From Candidatus Paracaedibacteraceae bacterium (lineage in GTDB: Bacteria; Pseudomonadota; Alphaproteobacteria; Paracaedibacterales; Paracaedibacteraceae), in assembly GCA_019636035.1 (NCBI GenBank), contig JAHBYI010000001.1:613508-677507 (forward strand): a stretch of 64,000 nt of DNA, written 5' to 3'. Positions 36,119 through 45,230 of the stretch are shown piece by piece. A program made the translations under genes and the position numbers. The stretch's first letter is position 1. Every line of letters begins with the position of its first letter. Below the pieces are notes generated by a model. It was not told where the DNA came from. It saw nothing but the letters and a program-made list of their open reading frames with translations, and searched no databases.

Positions 36119-37095
36119 CTGAACAACTTTATACTGCGCCGTATGAATTTGAGTACTATCAAGCGATTCGAATTTTATCGGCTTTGCGACCAGAATCTAA
36201 ATCGTTTGGTGAAAGTGAAAATCCAAAGGATGATCCGGTTCAGATTCAGTCACGCATTAGTTATGCGACTCCGGCTAGTGATATTCAAAGTATTTTCACA
36301 AGCCGGTATTATGATCGCCCACCAATTATGACGGTTAACTTTTTTGGTATAGCCGGTGTTCAGGGACCTCTACCTCAGCCTTATACAGATATGATTGCGG
36401 AACGATTGCGACATCGAGATACTGCATTTCGTGATTTTCTGGATATTTTTAATCATCGTTATGCATCATTTTGGTACCGGTTGCAGAAAAAACATATTGT
36501 TGGGTTGGAGATGAAGCCAGCTGAGCAAACCGTGATTGGCAAATCAATTTTGGATTTAGCGGGGCTCAATCAAATTGATATTGATCAAGTAACCTCTTTG
36601 CATTCGCGGTCAATCCTTCACTTTACATCGTTGCTATGGCAACGACAAAGAACCGCCGGTGGGTTAAAGAAATTGTTAGAAGGGTATTTCAAACTCCCTG
36701 TTGCTATCCATGAATATTGTGGTTTATGGCGTAAACCGCCCGAGGAAGACTGGACAAAATTAGGGGCGAGAGGTCAACATCAATCTTTGGGGAAGAGTAC
36801 CGTTTTAGGGCAACGAACATGGGATGAATCTGCGGGTGTGCGGATTCATTTGCAACGGATGACTTGGCAGCATTATCTGCAACATTTGCCGGGGGGGCAC
36901 GGTAATGACGATTTTAAGAATCTGGTTTTATTTTACACAGGGTTGAATAAAATCTTAAAATTACAGGCGACTGTCGACAGAACACAAATTCCACCTTCAA
37001 AATTAGGGCAAAATTTTAGGCTCGGTCAAACAAGCTGGATAACGCGTGGTCAAGGCCTAGGATTTAGCTGTGATCCTGAAGTTATGTTGCTTTAA
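36073..37095 (+). CDS. tssG: Type VI secretion baseplate protein TssG
   Basis: 340 residues, normal for TssG (ImpH/VasB), which binds two TssF in the baseplate wedge. Marks: YEFEYYQAIRILSAL near the start, NFFGIAGVQGPLPQPYTDMI (the conserved GL.G..GPLP.. stretch), FLDIFNHRYASFWYR, and TAGGLKKLLEGYFKLPVAIH. GGAGA precedes the ATG; the start lies within tssF, so translation is coupled and fits the 2:1 complex. Confidence 0.93.
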   Translation: MDVMGALTRRSDYSVAEQLYTAPYEFEYYQAIRILSALRPESKSFGESENPKDDPVQIQSRISYATPASDIQSIFTSRYYDRPPIMTVNFFGIAGVQGPLPQPYTDMIAERLRHRDTAFRDFLDIFNHRYASFWYRLQKKHIVGLEMKPAEQTVIGKSILDLAGLNQIDIDQVTSLHSRSILHFTSLLWQRQRTAGGLKKLLEGYFKLPVAIHEYCGLWRKPPEEDWTKLGARGQHQSLGKSTVLGQRTWDESAGVRIHLQRMTWQHYLQHLPGGHGNDDFKNLVLFYTGLNKILKLQATVDRTQIPPSKLGQNFRLGQTSWITRGQGLGFSCDPEVMLL

Positions 37096-37230
37096 AAGAA
37101 AATCCCCAAAATAAAATTTGCATTTCCAAAAATATATTCCTATTTCTGACGTAGAACTAATATACAGCTGACCCATTATAATTCGGCTATAGTTTTTTCG
37201 TCAATTTTTTACATTTAGGTCTATGCTGAA

Positions 37231-38439
37231 ATGATTCACTTTACAAAATCCGTATTCACGCTCGTTTTATTAATAACAAGTAGTCAGTGTTCAGATATAC
37301 CTAATCCTTGTTATTATCCGATCTCGGAGAATAATCTTGAAGAACGTGTCCGCCCATTTAAGTTTGATCCGGATTGGTCCAAGGACATTGTACTAATAGA
37401 GTCGAGTATTGTTGCGGAATTAGCGCATAAATGTAATATTGCCTATCCTCCATCTAGGGATGCCTTGCTAAGACTAAAGACTTATTACCATATGTTAGAA
37501 TTGTGTGAAGACGGGAGGATGGAAAGTATTGTTCGTGATTTAGAGGGTTCGCTTCAAGATGGCCGCTTCAGAATTGCGTTGATCATTTTGCAAGAGGCGT
37601 ACTCAAAGAAAAAACCTATGCCAAACTTAGCACGAGAATCCAAACCACTGGTATCTTCATCAGAAGATCAGCAAAGCAAACTCGTTCAGGCATGTAAGAA
37701 TCGTCTGAGGTCTTTGTTGACGGATCAAGAGCTTATGGAAAAAAATAAAAACAGCAGAACCATTGATATGGTTATGAACGTAACGCGAGAGATGGAATCT
37801 CTTCCTGGAGGAATTATAGCCGTTTGGGATTGTGTTGATTTGCTCAGGCAAGAGATCGCTGACAAGCTAAACACTCCTGCTCAGCAACAGGAATCTGTGA
37901 CTATGGTGAGTTTAGAAAAACCAATAGAAATAAGGTCAGAAGCTGATGTTGATATGCAAGAAATTGCCTTTGAGATCTGTCTTGAAAGCTTAAGAAATGA
38001 ACCTTGCCTCACTTCCGAAGCACTCCGGGAGCGGATTGTCCAGTTACAGAATACATTGGAAATGGATTTAGAGCTTATACAGTCTGCTTTCTATCGCGCA
38101 TTAGAAACAAAAATACAAGAATTAGAAGAAGGGAAGCGAGCCGTAGAAGCACAACAACGAGAATTGGGTGTAGCTTTGGATGAGTCCAGTCTTAGATTAG
38201 AGTGCGGTCAGTTATTATCTGACAGTTTAACGTCAGTGCAGTTAAATGATCCGGATGCTTGTGATTTTGCGATTGCAATGATTATGTCGACAAATCCCAA
38301 TTTATCTGCGGATATGTTGCAAAGTGTTTTGCAAGAGATCAAGGCGGTGGATTCAGGCAGTAAGTCTTTTTATGATATCCATGAAGATGTAGGTCGTATT
38401 GAATTTCCTGATATCTATCCTACTTATGATGGAGAATAA
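37231..38439 (+). CDS. Secreted protein of unknown function, 402 residues
   Basis: Residues 1-20 are a signal peptide (SVFTLVLLITSSQC); the -1 residue Q makes a lipobox unlikely. The remainder is mostly helical and acidic, with paired cysteines (27, 69, 92, 154, 205, 251, 260, 327 by position of C in the chain, approximate) and a probable coiled coil near 290-320 (QELEEGKRAVEAQQRELG). No domain recognised. A 135-bp AT-rich gap separates it from tssG, so it may have its own promoter. Directly after tssFG it could be a T6SS cargo, although a signal peptide argues against that. Confidence 0.65.
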   Translation: MIHFTKSVFTLVLLITSSQCSDIPNPCYYPISENNLEERVRPFKFDPDWSKDIVLIESSIVAELAHKCNIAYPPSRDALLRLKTYYHMLELCEDGRMESIVRDLEGSLQDGRFRIALIILQEAYSKKKPMPNLARESKPLVSSSEDQQSKLVQACKNRLRSLLTDQELMEKNKNSRTIDMVMNVTREMESLPGGIIAVWDCVDLLRQEIADKLNTPAQQQESVTMVSLEKPIEIRSEADVDMQEIAFEICLESLRNEPCLTSEALRERIVQLQNTLEMDLELIQSAFYRALETKIQELEEGKRAVEAQQRELGVALDESSLRLECGQLLSDSLTSVQLNDPDACDFAIAMIMSTNPNLSADMLQSVLQEIKAVDSGSKSFYDIHEDVGRIEFPDIYPTYDGE

Positions 38440-38564
38440 TCTGCTTTTTCTGATTCTGAAGATTAACAATCATCATCACTGGAATTAGTTAAAAACTTCT
38501 TGATATTTTGTGGGTAAGTGGCCATCTTATGGGTATCAGAGGATCAAGAATTTTATACAAAGCA

Positions 38565-39236
38565 ATGGCAGACTCATCTCAACCTATTTCAATTCATAAT
38601 TTACCACGACAAATCCTCTTGTTCATGGTCAGAGGGGCAATTTTATTACCCAAGGCTAAGTTGCCACTCCCGATCTTTGACTCGTCTCATGTGTCGATGA
38701 TTAGTGATTGCCTGACAGGAAACCGCTTACTTGGTTTAGTTCAACCCAGTGCAAGTCTGCGTATGGGTGTGGATCTTGATGATTTATCAGTCTTTCAGAT
38801 CGGATGCTTAGCAAAGGTTATTGATGTGACAGAACCGGAAGAAGGCAAACTTGTTGCTGAACTTGAAGGTGTAGCACGATTTAGGTTGCTCGATCAAACA
38901 ACAGGAGCAGACGGTTATCCGCTAGCTACGGTTGATTATGCATCCTTTGCCAGCGACTTAATTGATGAGATTGATTTTACCATGGATCGACCCAGACTCT
39001 ATAAAGCGTTAAAACCCTATTTCGATCGCTTGGATATTTCACCTAATTGGGATGAAATTAATAAAACATCGAATCACCGTCTTTTGACAGCTCTTTCAAT
39101 GGCATGCCCCTTGCCTCCGTCTGAAAAACAAGCTTTACTAGAAGTAGAATCGATCCAAGAGCAATCACATGTTATGACAGCATTGATTGAAATGGCTGCG
39201 TTTGATCGTCAGCCGGATCACGTGATTTATCACTAG
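38565..39236 (+). CDS. Lon N-terminal-domain protein (LonN/YcaT-like)
   Basis: A free-standing Lon substrate-binding domain without the AAA+ and protease parts. [20 protein letters not shown] then [18 protein letters not shown] aligns with the PUA-like start of Lon, and [20 protein letters not shown] continues it. 223 residues from ATG 38565. Longer starts (TTG 38508, ATG 38529) stay open; the shorter fits the family better but lacks a clear SD. It is followed by Trm112 and DUF971 genes, a common alphaproteobacterial trio. Role unknown. Confidence 0.8.
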   Translation: MADSSQPISIHNLPRQILLFMVRGAILLPKAKLPLPIFDSSHVSMISDCLTGNRLLGLVQPSASLRMGVDLDDLSVFQIGCLAKVIDVTEPEEGKLVAELEGVARFRLLDQTTGADGYPLATVDYASFASDLIDEIDFTMDRPRLYKALKPYFDRLDISPNWDEINKTSNHRLLTALSMACPLPPSEKQALLEVESIQEQSHVMTALIEMAAFDRQPDHVIYH

Positions 39237-39246
39237 GGAGTATAAA

Positions 39247-39468
39247 ATGGCGAGTGTTGATCCTAAATTACTTGAGGTTCTTGTGTGTCCATTGACAAAA
39301 TCGACACTTGTGTATGATAAGGATAATCATCGCCTGATTAGTGACGTAGCAGGACTTGCTTTCCCCATTATAAAAGGGGTGCCGATTATGCTCATTGATG
39401 AAGCTGAGGTTGTTGATGAGACAAAGGCCAAGGCTTACCGATCTTTTCATCTTAAGGATCCGTCATGA
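39247..39468 (+). CDS. Trm112-like zinc-ribbon protein
   Basis: 73 residues: [39 protein letters not shown] and the terminal acidic stretch are typical of Trm112/YcaR. Only one Cys is kept (Cys15), so it does not bind zinc the usual way, as is common in bacterial YcaR proteins. In eukaryotes Trm112 activates methyltransferases; the bacterial role is less clear. Lies 10 bp after the LonN gene and overlaps the next start by 4 bp. Confidence 0.9.
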   Translation: MASVDPKLLEVLVCPLTKSTLVYDKDNHRLISDVAGLAFPIIKGVPIMLIDEAEVVDETKAKAYRSFHLKDPS

Positions 39469-39833
39469 CTTTTGAGCGTGGGCAAAAGCCATGGCCATTG
39501 GCAATCGAGTATTGTAAGAAAACCAGATCCTTAGAAGTTAGCTTTGACGATGGGACTCTTTTTAATTATAGTGCAGAGTATCTGAGAGTCGAAAGCCCTT
39601 CTGCAGAAGTCCAGGGCCACGGGGCAAGCCAGAAAAAAACAATTGGCGGTTGCCGTAATGTTGCCATTAAATCCCTTGAACCTGTTGGTAATTATGCCAT
39701 TCGGATTCATTTTGATGATCACCACTCAACGGGGATCTATAGTTGGTCTTACCTGTATCAGTTGGGTGAGCGAAAAGATGAGAATTGGTCGCGCTATCTT
39801 CAGCTTGTCCAAAACTTAGGGCTTTCCCGTTAA
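39465..39833 (+). CDS. DUF971 domain protein
   Basis: 122 residues of the DUF971 family (the N-terminal domain of gamma-butyrobetaine hydroxylase-like proteins, also linked to Fe-S protein HCF101/ApbC). Seen: [40 protein letters not shown], and [14 protein letters not shown]. Translationally coupled to Trm112. A function in iron-sulfur or gene-specific assembly is suggested only by family associations. Ends 4 bp into the convergent metal-binding protein gene. Confidence 0.88.
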   Translation: MTFERGQKPWPLAIEYCKKTRSLEVSFDDGTLFNYSAEYLRVESPSAEVQGHGASQKKTIGGCRNVAIKSLEPVGNYAIRIHFDDHHSTGIYSWSYLYQLGERKDENWSRYLQLVQNLGLSR

Positions 39834-40714
39834 GATTTTAAGCCCTTGATAATTTCCAACGTATTATGCTTGATCATATCAATATAGGTCTGTGCCGGTG
39901 AGTTTTTATCACGAGGTGAGGAGAGGGAGTCTGCGTATAGAACGCCGTCAACATCACAGTGAGCTTCTTTGGCAATTTCTTCAATCAACTTACGACTGGA
40001 TAGACTTTCAATGAAAACAGCTCGGATGTTTTTTGTTCGAATTTCGTTAATAAGGCGAGCAACAGCCAGAGCAGACGGTTCAGCATCTGTTGAGATGCCT
40101 ACAGGGGACAAGAATGTGATTCCGTAACTTTCACCGTAATACCAAAAAGCATCATGCGTTGTGACAACAATCCGTTTTGCTTGCGGAATAGGATCAAATT
40201 GCTTACGAACCCAAGTATCAAGGTTTTGCAATTTCTTTTTATAGGATGCTTCATTCTGTGCGATTTCTGTTGCCTTTTGTGGAAGGGCTTCTTTCAAAGA
40301 ATCGCTGATCACACCGACATAAGACAGACCATTTTTAATACAATGCCAAGCATGCGGGTCATTGACTGAGGCATCGGGTCCCGGAAGTGTTCGAGGGGAT
40401 ATGTTCTTGCCAGCAATAATAATTTTTCCCTTATAACCCGAATTTTCAATTAATTTCTTGAACCATCCCTCAAAATCGAGGCCATTAATAATAACCAGAT
40501 CGGCCTTTGCCAAAATAGCAGCATCTTGTGGCGTAGGTTGATAGATATGCGGGTCTGCATTCTCAGGAACGATGACTTGTACATCAACAAGATCTTGACC
40601 CACATTTTTAATCATATCTCCAAGAATGGAAAATGATGCAACAATGGTTAGTTTTGGTGATGCACAGAGTCCTATGTTGATGAACAAGGTAAAAATAATG
40701 AAAAGACGGATCAT
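39830..40714 (-). CDS. Zn/Mn ABC-transporter substrate-binding protein (ZnuA/SitA class)
   Basis: 294 residues, cluster 9 periplasmic metal-binding protein. Signal peptide MIRLFIIFTLFINIGLC. Metal ligands expected in ADPHIYQPTPQD (His), NDPHAWHC (His), a Glu/His in AVFIESLSSRK and the late YADSLSSP (Asp). The absence of a His-rich loop favours Mn/Fe over Zn. The partner ATPase and permease genes are not here; the gene overlaps brnQ by 4 bp instead, an unusual pairing. Mn2+ supply would be shared with MntH. Confidence 0.88.
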   Translation of the reverse strand: MIRLFIIFTLFINIGLCASPKLTIVASFSILGDMIKNVGQDLVDVQVIVPENADPHIYQPTPQDAAILAKADLVIINGLDFEGWFKKLIENSGYKGKIIIAGKNISPRTLPGPDASVNDPHAWHCIKNGLSYVGVISDSLKEALPQKATEIAQNEASYKKKLQNLDTWVRKQFDPIPQAKRIVVTTHDAFWYYGESYGITFLSPVGISTDAEPSALAVARLINEIRTKNIRAVFIESLSSRKLIEEIAKEAHCDVDGVLYADSLSSPRDKNSPAQTYIDMIKHNTLEIIKGLKS

Positions 40715-41868
40715 TGCTGGTTAATTAATTTATAGATAATGTTTAGGAGCAGTATACCCCAGAACAAAATTTTTGCCATATCAATTCTTGATATTTGAGA
40801 CAGGATATTGCCGATAGCAAGACCAATCAATGCAGGATAAGCAACTTCTAGGATTTGACCAAGGACTGAGCAAATTTTCGAGAATCCGAGTAATGACATT
40901 GCATAGGTTGCACCAATGGTAATAAAAATGCAGACTTTCTCATTGAGTTTGCCCTTAAGAATATCGCTAAAGAGAAAATCAACAAAAAGAATCGTCAGGA
41001 TAACGGCTGTTGCTAAGCATGCAATAGCCATCGTATATCCAACGATTGGTAAGGCATAGATCCCCATGGTTTTTTCGGCAATGACAACCAACAAAGATTC
41101 CGGTTGAACGCCAACGAGTTGTGTTGCATAGTGCGCCCCGAGTTTAACAAACCCGATATAGGCAACGGCTAATAAAAGTGCGCCAATAATCAGTGATTGT
41201 AAGCTGATTTTGAAGAGAACTTGCCCGCCATGTTCCGGATGTAGATTTTGCCTTAAATAAGCAACTGTTGTTGCGGAAAAGAAGAACGCTGCCATCAAAT
41301 CCATGGTTTGGTAGCCTAAATAGAGCCCTGTCAAAAAACTTTCTGATGTGCTGAGTGTCGTTTTTTGAATGTCTGGTGCATAATATAGCCCAACGATCAT
41401 CAAGAGCATGAGTCCGCCTAGTTTAAAGGGTGTTAATAAGAGCCCAATAACGTCAACGACGCGGTTTGATTTCCAAATTAAAAGAGTAATCAGCGCACAA
41501 AATCCAGCTGAAAACCAATCAAAAGGCAGTGTAGGATAAAGAACATTTAAGCCACCATAAGCAACGGTGATACAACGGGGGACGACACCAAAAGGTCCCA
41601 TCAGAGAGAGCATTGCTAAAATTAAGAGAAACGATGGAATACGACCCAGTTTGTCAAAATAATCGCGTGTATTGCCGTTATAAAGAATCATGCCAAAGAG
41701 GCCAAGAAAGGGAACAATCACAGCCGTCAGAATGAGACCTAGAGTGCTGTAAGTTGAAACATCAAGAGTTTGAGTGCCGATGAGCAGAGGAAAAACTAAA
41801 TTGCCAGAGCCAAAAAACATGGAGAACATGGCAAAACCTGCTGTAAGGATAACGCGCTTATAGGTCAT
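40711..41868 (-). CDS. brnQ: Branched-chain amino acid:cation symporter (BrnQ/LIVCS family)
   Basis: 385 residues from the ATG at 41868 (an in-frame ATG at 41877 is the alternative). TM1 ILTAGFAMFSMFFGSGNLVF followed by PLLIG is the family signature, as is PRCITVAYGG and TVAYLRQNL. The family is usually 430-450 residues, so it is slightly short. Imports Leu/Ile/Val. Coupled to the metal-binding protein gene by a 4-bp overlap. Confidence 0.87.
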   Translation of the reverse strand: MTYKRVILTAGFAMFSMFFGSGNLVFPLLIGTQTLDVSTYSTLGLILTAVIVPFLGLFGMILYNGNTRDYFDKLGRIPSFLLILAMLSLMGPFGVVPRCITVAYGGLNVLYPTLPFDWFSAGFCALITLLIWKSNRVVDVIGLLLTPFKLGGLMLLMIVGLYYAPDIQKTTLSTSESFLTGLYLGYQTMDLMAAFFFSATTVAYLRQNLHPEHGGQVLFKISLQSLIIGALLLAVAYIGFVKLGAHYATQLVGVQPESLLVVIAEKTMGIYALPIVGYTMAIACLATAVILTILFVDFLFSDILKGKLNEKVCIFITIGATYAMSLLGFSKICSVLGQILEVAYPALIGLAIGNILSQISRIDMAKILFWGILLLNIIYKLINQQ

Positions 41869-42061
41869 AGAACACATCCGTGTTTTGAAAATTTATACTA
41901 TGAGAAACGATGATGTTATTATCTATGATTTCGTCCCCACAGGGACAATAGACACGACGATGTAAACAACTTTTTGAATCGTTTTTAGAGATGGTGTGTT
42001 TTGTGTCGAATATTCTCTCATCATGGTTATTCTTTATAGCAGTGATATATAACAATTTCAA
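41858..42061 (-). CDS. Possible small protein, 67 residues
   Basis: TTG start preceded by AAAGG; the chain includes SCLHRRVYCPCGDEI, a possible metal-binding Cys cluster. It overlaps the start of brnQ by about 11-20 bp and could be a leader peptide for it. No family recognised; codon evidence is weak, and it may be spurious. Confidence 0.22.
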   Translation of the reverse strand: MKLLYITAIKNNHDERIFDTKHTISKNDSKSCLHRRVYCPCGDEIIDNNIIVSHSINFQNTDVFYDL

Positions 42062-42076
42062 GGCCTTTTATCTATC

Positions 42077-43102
42077 TTAAGCTTTAGCTTTTTGAATCGA
42101 TAAATGAAGCTGTTTTTTTAAAATTTTTTCAAATGGCTTCGTGATGTATTGAGCAACGTGAATATCGCTTCCTTCCAGTTCTAAAAGCTCAATTTGTTCA
42201 TGATCTTTCTCAGCACATAGAATAATTCCAAGAGGTGTTTCTTCACCTTCTTTACGTTCATTCTTATTGAGCCACCTTAAATATAACTCAACTTGTCCTT
42301 TATATGATGCCTTAAATTTACCTAATTTAAGCTCTATCAATATTAGTCTTTTTAACCCTCTGTGATAGAATAATAAATCTATATAAAAATCTTCATAGCC
42401 AATTGTGATACGTTTTTGGCGTGCTATAAATGTGAAGTCACCACCTAGCTCCAACAAGAACTTTTCTAAATCTTTTAAAATTGCTAACTCTAAATCTTGT
42501 TCGCTGTAAGTATCTTCAAGTTCTAAGAATTCTAAAAGATATGGGTCTTTTAAGACTAGATTTGTTGTAGGTTTTCCTGTTTGGCGTAAGATCTCTAAGT
42601 CATTTTTAATAGTCAGCTCTGGTTTTTTAGATAAAGCTGTTCTCTCAAATAACATTCCTTGAATTTTATCTCTTAAAATTCTGACGCTCCACCGTTCAGA
42701 GCGACATAATTCAATGTAGAACTCTCGTTTTAAAGAGTCCTCTATCGGTAAAATCTCTATAAAATGACTCCATCCCAATTGTTGCGACAGTGTCGCGACT
42801 TTTTCAATATCTGGGAATAAGTCATAAAATTGAATCATCCTAAACAACGAAGATCTTGTAAATCCTTTCCCTAAGTCTTCAGACAATTGTCGCGACAGTG
42901 TCGCGACAATTTGTTCTCCATAATCAGCACGATCATTCTGTTGGATTTCTAACTTAATTAACTTTCCAATACTCCAATTCAACATAACAAGTTCTGAATT
43001 TGCTTTAGATATGACAGATTCTTTTGCATTCTCAATTAAATTCTTAATATTTTTTGCAAGTTTTAGTGCTTGATCAGAATTAAGTAATGGCGTTCTTGTC
43101 AT
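42077..43102 (-). CDS. YhcG/PDDEXK-family nuclease (DUF1016)
   Basis: 341 residues. The N-terminal half (about 10-160) is the DUF1016 helical domain (MLNWSIGKLIKLEIQ, YGEQIVATLSRQLSEDLGKG, FTRSSLFRMIQFYDLF). The C-terminal half (about 190-330) is a PDDEXK nuclease with YEDFYIDLLFYHRGLKRLIL then IELKLGKFKASYKGQVELYL, containing Asp and the ExK motif. Such genes are often mobile and linked with restriction or defence loci. Here it stands alone among host-interaction genes, so it is probably a transferred accessory gene. Function unproven. Confidence 0.9.
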   Translation of the reverse strand: MTRTPLLNSDQALKLAKNIKNLIENAKESVISKANSELVMLNWSIGKLIKLEIQQNDRADYGEQIVATLSRQLSEDLGKGFTRSSLFRMIQFYDLFPDIEKVATLSQQLGWSHFIEILPIEDSLKREFYIELCRSERWSVRILRDKIQGMLFERTALSKKPELTIKNDLEILRQTGKPTTNLVLKDPYLLEFLELEDTYSEQDLELAILKDLEKFLLELGGDFTFIARQKRITIGYEDFYIDLLFYHRGLKRLILIELKLGKFKASYKGQVELYLRWLNKNERKEGEETPLGIILCAEKDHEQIELLELEGSDIHVAQYITKPFEKILKKQLHLSIQKAKA

Positions 43103-43185
43103 ATCTCTTCCAGCAGTTTCAATTTTTAATCCATCTTATCATATCTTCAGATCGAGCAACATAAAACACTTTACAACCCATCTAT

Positions 43186-44094
43186 CTAGCTATATGCCAA
43201 TGTCAAAAGATACTCTAAAGCATCTTCGAGCATTTTCTGGTCCGCAGCCGCCATGAGTCGCTGGTAATCGTCGCGAGTTCTAATGTTGAGAAGTGTTGCA
43301 ATATTCTGGAGTGTTAAGATTGCTTCTCGGGTGTAGCTGTGTTTTATGCCACAGTAATGAAGGATTTTATTGAACCAGGATCGGTCAACTCTGTACCGTT
43401 CTATGAGGTAAGTTAAGGCAATATCCATAAGGTCATTTTGTTGATCTCTATCGGTCATTTTGCTAAAGATTTCTGAAAAATAAAGATCCGCCGGTTTTGA
43501 TTGTGAGAAATATTGCATAACCATGCCAAGATACCCCGGGTCACTTTGAATATTTAAATTGAGCAGAGCAGCATAAACATTCAGTGAGTTTATGGATTCT
43601 TGGGTTGCGCTGGTGCGGTAGTTGTTGGCTGCAAGGGTTTTATAAAGGGTGGATCGACCTCGATCGAGGCGGTCATATAACGCTTTGATTTGCATGTCAT
43701 AATAGACTTGAGCAAAATACTTTTGCAGACTTTCAAGCCCGGACAATGTTCGTATCTCAGAAAATGTTGATAGAAAGACAGACGTATAATTCCCACTTTC
43801 AATGGCTGTGTTAAAATCAGTACGATGGGTTGATAAGAATTTTCGATATCTAAAAATTTCTTCGATGAGTTCGGATACTTCTGACATGCCTCCCTCGTTT
43901 TGTAAGTACTGAAGATCTTGACTTGATTCCTCTGCTATTCGTTGTTCATCTAAGTCATCTGGCGCAAGATCAGAGGGGAGGGGGGCTGCTGAATCAGGCA
44001 ATGCGTAAATGAGTGGGGTTAACTCTGTTGTTTCAAATTCAACATCCCCGCCAAAAGTTTTTCCAATCATAAACATAATAATGATATTGCGCAT
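43186..44094 (-). CDS. Exported protein of unknown function, 302 residues
   Basis: Possible short signal sequence (MRNIIIMFMIGKTFGG), followed by an acidic Pro-rich stretch (about 17-60) and a largely helical body of about 240 residues. No recognised domain. Two spans with ALLNLNIQSDPGYLGMVMQY and ATLLNIRTRDDYQRLMAAAD look like an internal repeat of a helical unit (LxNLNVxxDxxYxxLM). TTTCGCGAAA, a 10-bp palindrome, lies just upstream. 44095-44326 holds no other gene that I can see. Candidate effector by location and composition only. Confidence 0.6.
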   Translation of the reverse strand: MRNIIIMFMIGKTFGGDVEFETTELTPLIYALPDSAAPLPSDLAPDDLDEQRIAEESSQDLQYLQNEGGMSEVSELIEEIFRYRKFLSTHRTDFNTAIESGNYTSVFLSTFSEIRTLSGLESLQKYFAQVYYDMQIKALYDRLDRGRSTLYKTLAANNYRTSATQESINSLNVYAALLNLNIQSDPGYLGMVMQYFSQSKPADLYFSEIFSKMTDRDQQNDLMDIALTYLIERYRVDRSWFNKILHYCGIKHSYTREAILTLQNIATLLNIRTRDDYQRLMAAADQKMLEDALEYLLTLAYS

Positions 44095-44326
44095 TTTAGA
44101 TCTTTCGCGAAATATTCGTAATGCTTCATCTTACCTTAAAAGAATTTAATAAAAAATTGATTTCTATACCCAATCCAATCGATTGTTTCAATCTCTACCG
44201 CCAACTTGACCATCTGTAATTATCCTTTGTTTTCTGATTTTTATTTCGTAAAACTTGTTTTTTCTTGTCATTTATGATATTTTTCTTAGAGTTATAGTGC
44301 TTGTAAAGTTTAAGAAAGTTTCCTTA

Positions 44327-44665
44327 ATGACCTATGTTGTCACAGATTCATGCGTTCGTTGTAAGTTTATGGACTGTGTGGAAGTTTGCCCTGTTGATTG
44401 TTTTTATGAGGGTGAAAACATGTTGGTCATTAATCCTGATGAATGTATTGACTGTGGTGTTTGTGAGCCTGAATGCCCGGTAGAAGCAATTCACCCTGAT
44501 ACGTCAGAAGGTATGGAGACATGGGTCGAAATTAATCGACAATATGCAGGGCAGTGGCCCAATATAAATCGTAAGGGGGATGCTCCTGCGGATGCTCAAG
44601 AATGGGTCGGTGTTGGAAATAAGTTCGAAGAGCATTTTTCCAAAAATCCTGGTAAAGGAAGTTAA
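44327..44665 (+). CDS. fdxA: Ferredoxin FdxA (7Fe type)
   Basis: 112 residues from ATG 44327. It has the alphaproteobacterial FdxA sequence: [20 protein letters not shown] for the [3Fe-4S] site with a displaced fourth ligand, and [16 protein letters not shown] for the [4Fe-4S] site, plus the long C-terminal extension [15 protein letters not shown]. Electron carrier in the cytoplasm. A longer frame back to 44255 is not supported. Followed by a terminator and carD, the usual order in this class. Confidence 0.95.
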   Translation: MTYVVTDSCVRCKFMDCVEVCPVDCFYEGENMLVINPDECIDCGVCEPECPVEAIHPDTSEGMETWVEINRQYAGQWPNINRKGDAPADAQEWVGVGNKFEEHFSKNPGKGS

Positions 44666-44670
44666 TTTTC

Positions 44671-44700
44671 AGAGGGGCGTTAGAAACGCTCCTCTTTTTT
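44671..44700 (+). terminator. Terminator of fdxA
   Basis: AGAGGGGCGTT/AACGCTCCTCT stem with one mismatch, 3-nt loop, then T run. Confidence 0.88.
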
Positions 44701-44734
44701 GCGGAAACGTCAACAGTAAATAGGGAGATCAAAG

Positions 44735-45229
44735 ATGGATATAAGGAACTTCGATGTTGGGCAGTATGTTATCTATCCTCCACACGGTCTTGGCCAAGTT
44801 GTAACTTATGAGTCGCAAGAAGTGGCCGGGATTAAGGTTGATTTGATCGTGATCTCTTTTGAAAAAGACAAGATGTTAATGCGCATTCCCTTAGTTAAAG
44901 CAAAAGCGGCAGGATTGCGTGCTTTGAGTTCATCGGATGAAATGTGTCGAGCTTTTGATATTTTGGGTTCACGAATTTCCGTGAAAAAAGGCAACTGGAG
45001 TCGCCGTGCAACAGAATATGAAGGGAAAATCAATTCGGGTGATCCGTTGTCGCTTGCGGAAGTTATTCGTGAGTTGTACAAACCCCATGTTAAATCAGAT
45101 CAATCTTTTAGCGAACGGCAAATTTATAAAGCAGCCATCGACCGATTTTCACGGGAATTAGCTGCAATTGAATCCATTGCTCAAGAGGATGCCGTTGTGC
45201 GAGTCGAAGAGTTGTTAAAAGCAGCATAA
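44735..45229 (+). CDS. carD: CarD-family transcription regulator
   Basis: 164 residues. The N-terminal Tudor-like RNA-polymerase-interacting domain is clear (FDVGQYVIYPPHGLGQVV, then FEKDKMLMRIPLVKAKAAGL). The C-terminal helical domain (SRRATEYEGKINSGDPLSLA) contacts the upstream edge of the bubble. CarD stabilises open complexes at many promoters, often rRNA ones. GGGAG upstream. Adjacent to fdxA as in other alphaproteobacteria. Confidence 0.95.
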   Translation: MDIRNFDVGQYVIYPPHGLGQVVTYESQEVAGIKVDLIVISFEKDKMLMRIPLVKAKAAGLRALSSSDEMCRAFDILGSRISVKKGNWSRRATEYEGKINSGDPLSLAEVIRELYKPHVKSDQSFSERQIYKAAIDRFSRELAAIESIAQEDAVVRVEELLKAA

Positions 45230-45230
45230 C

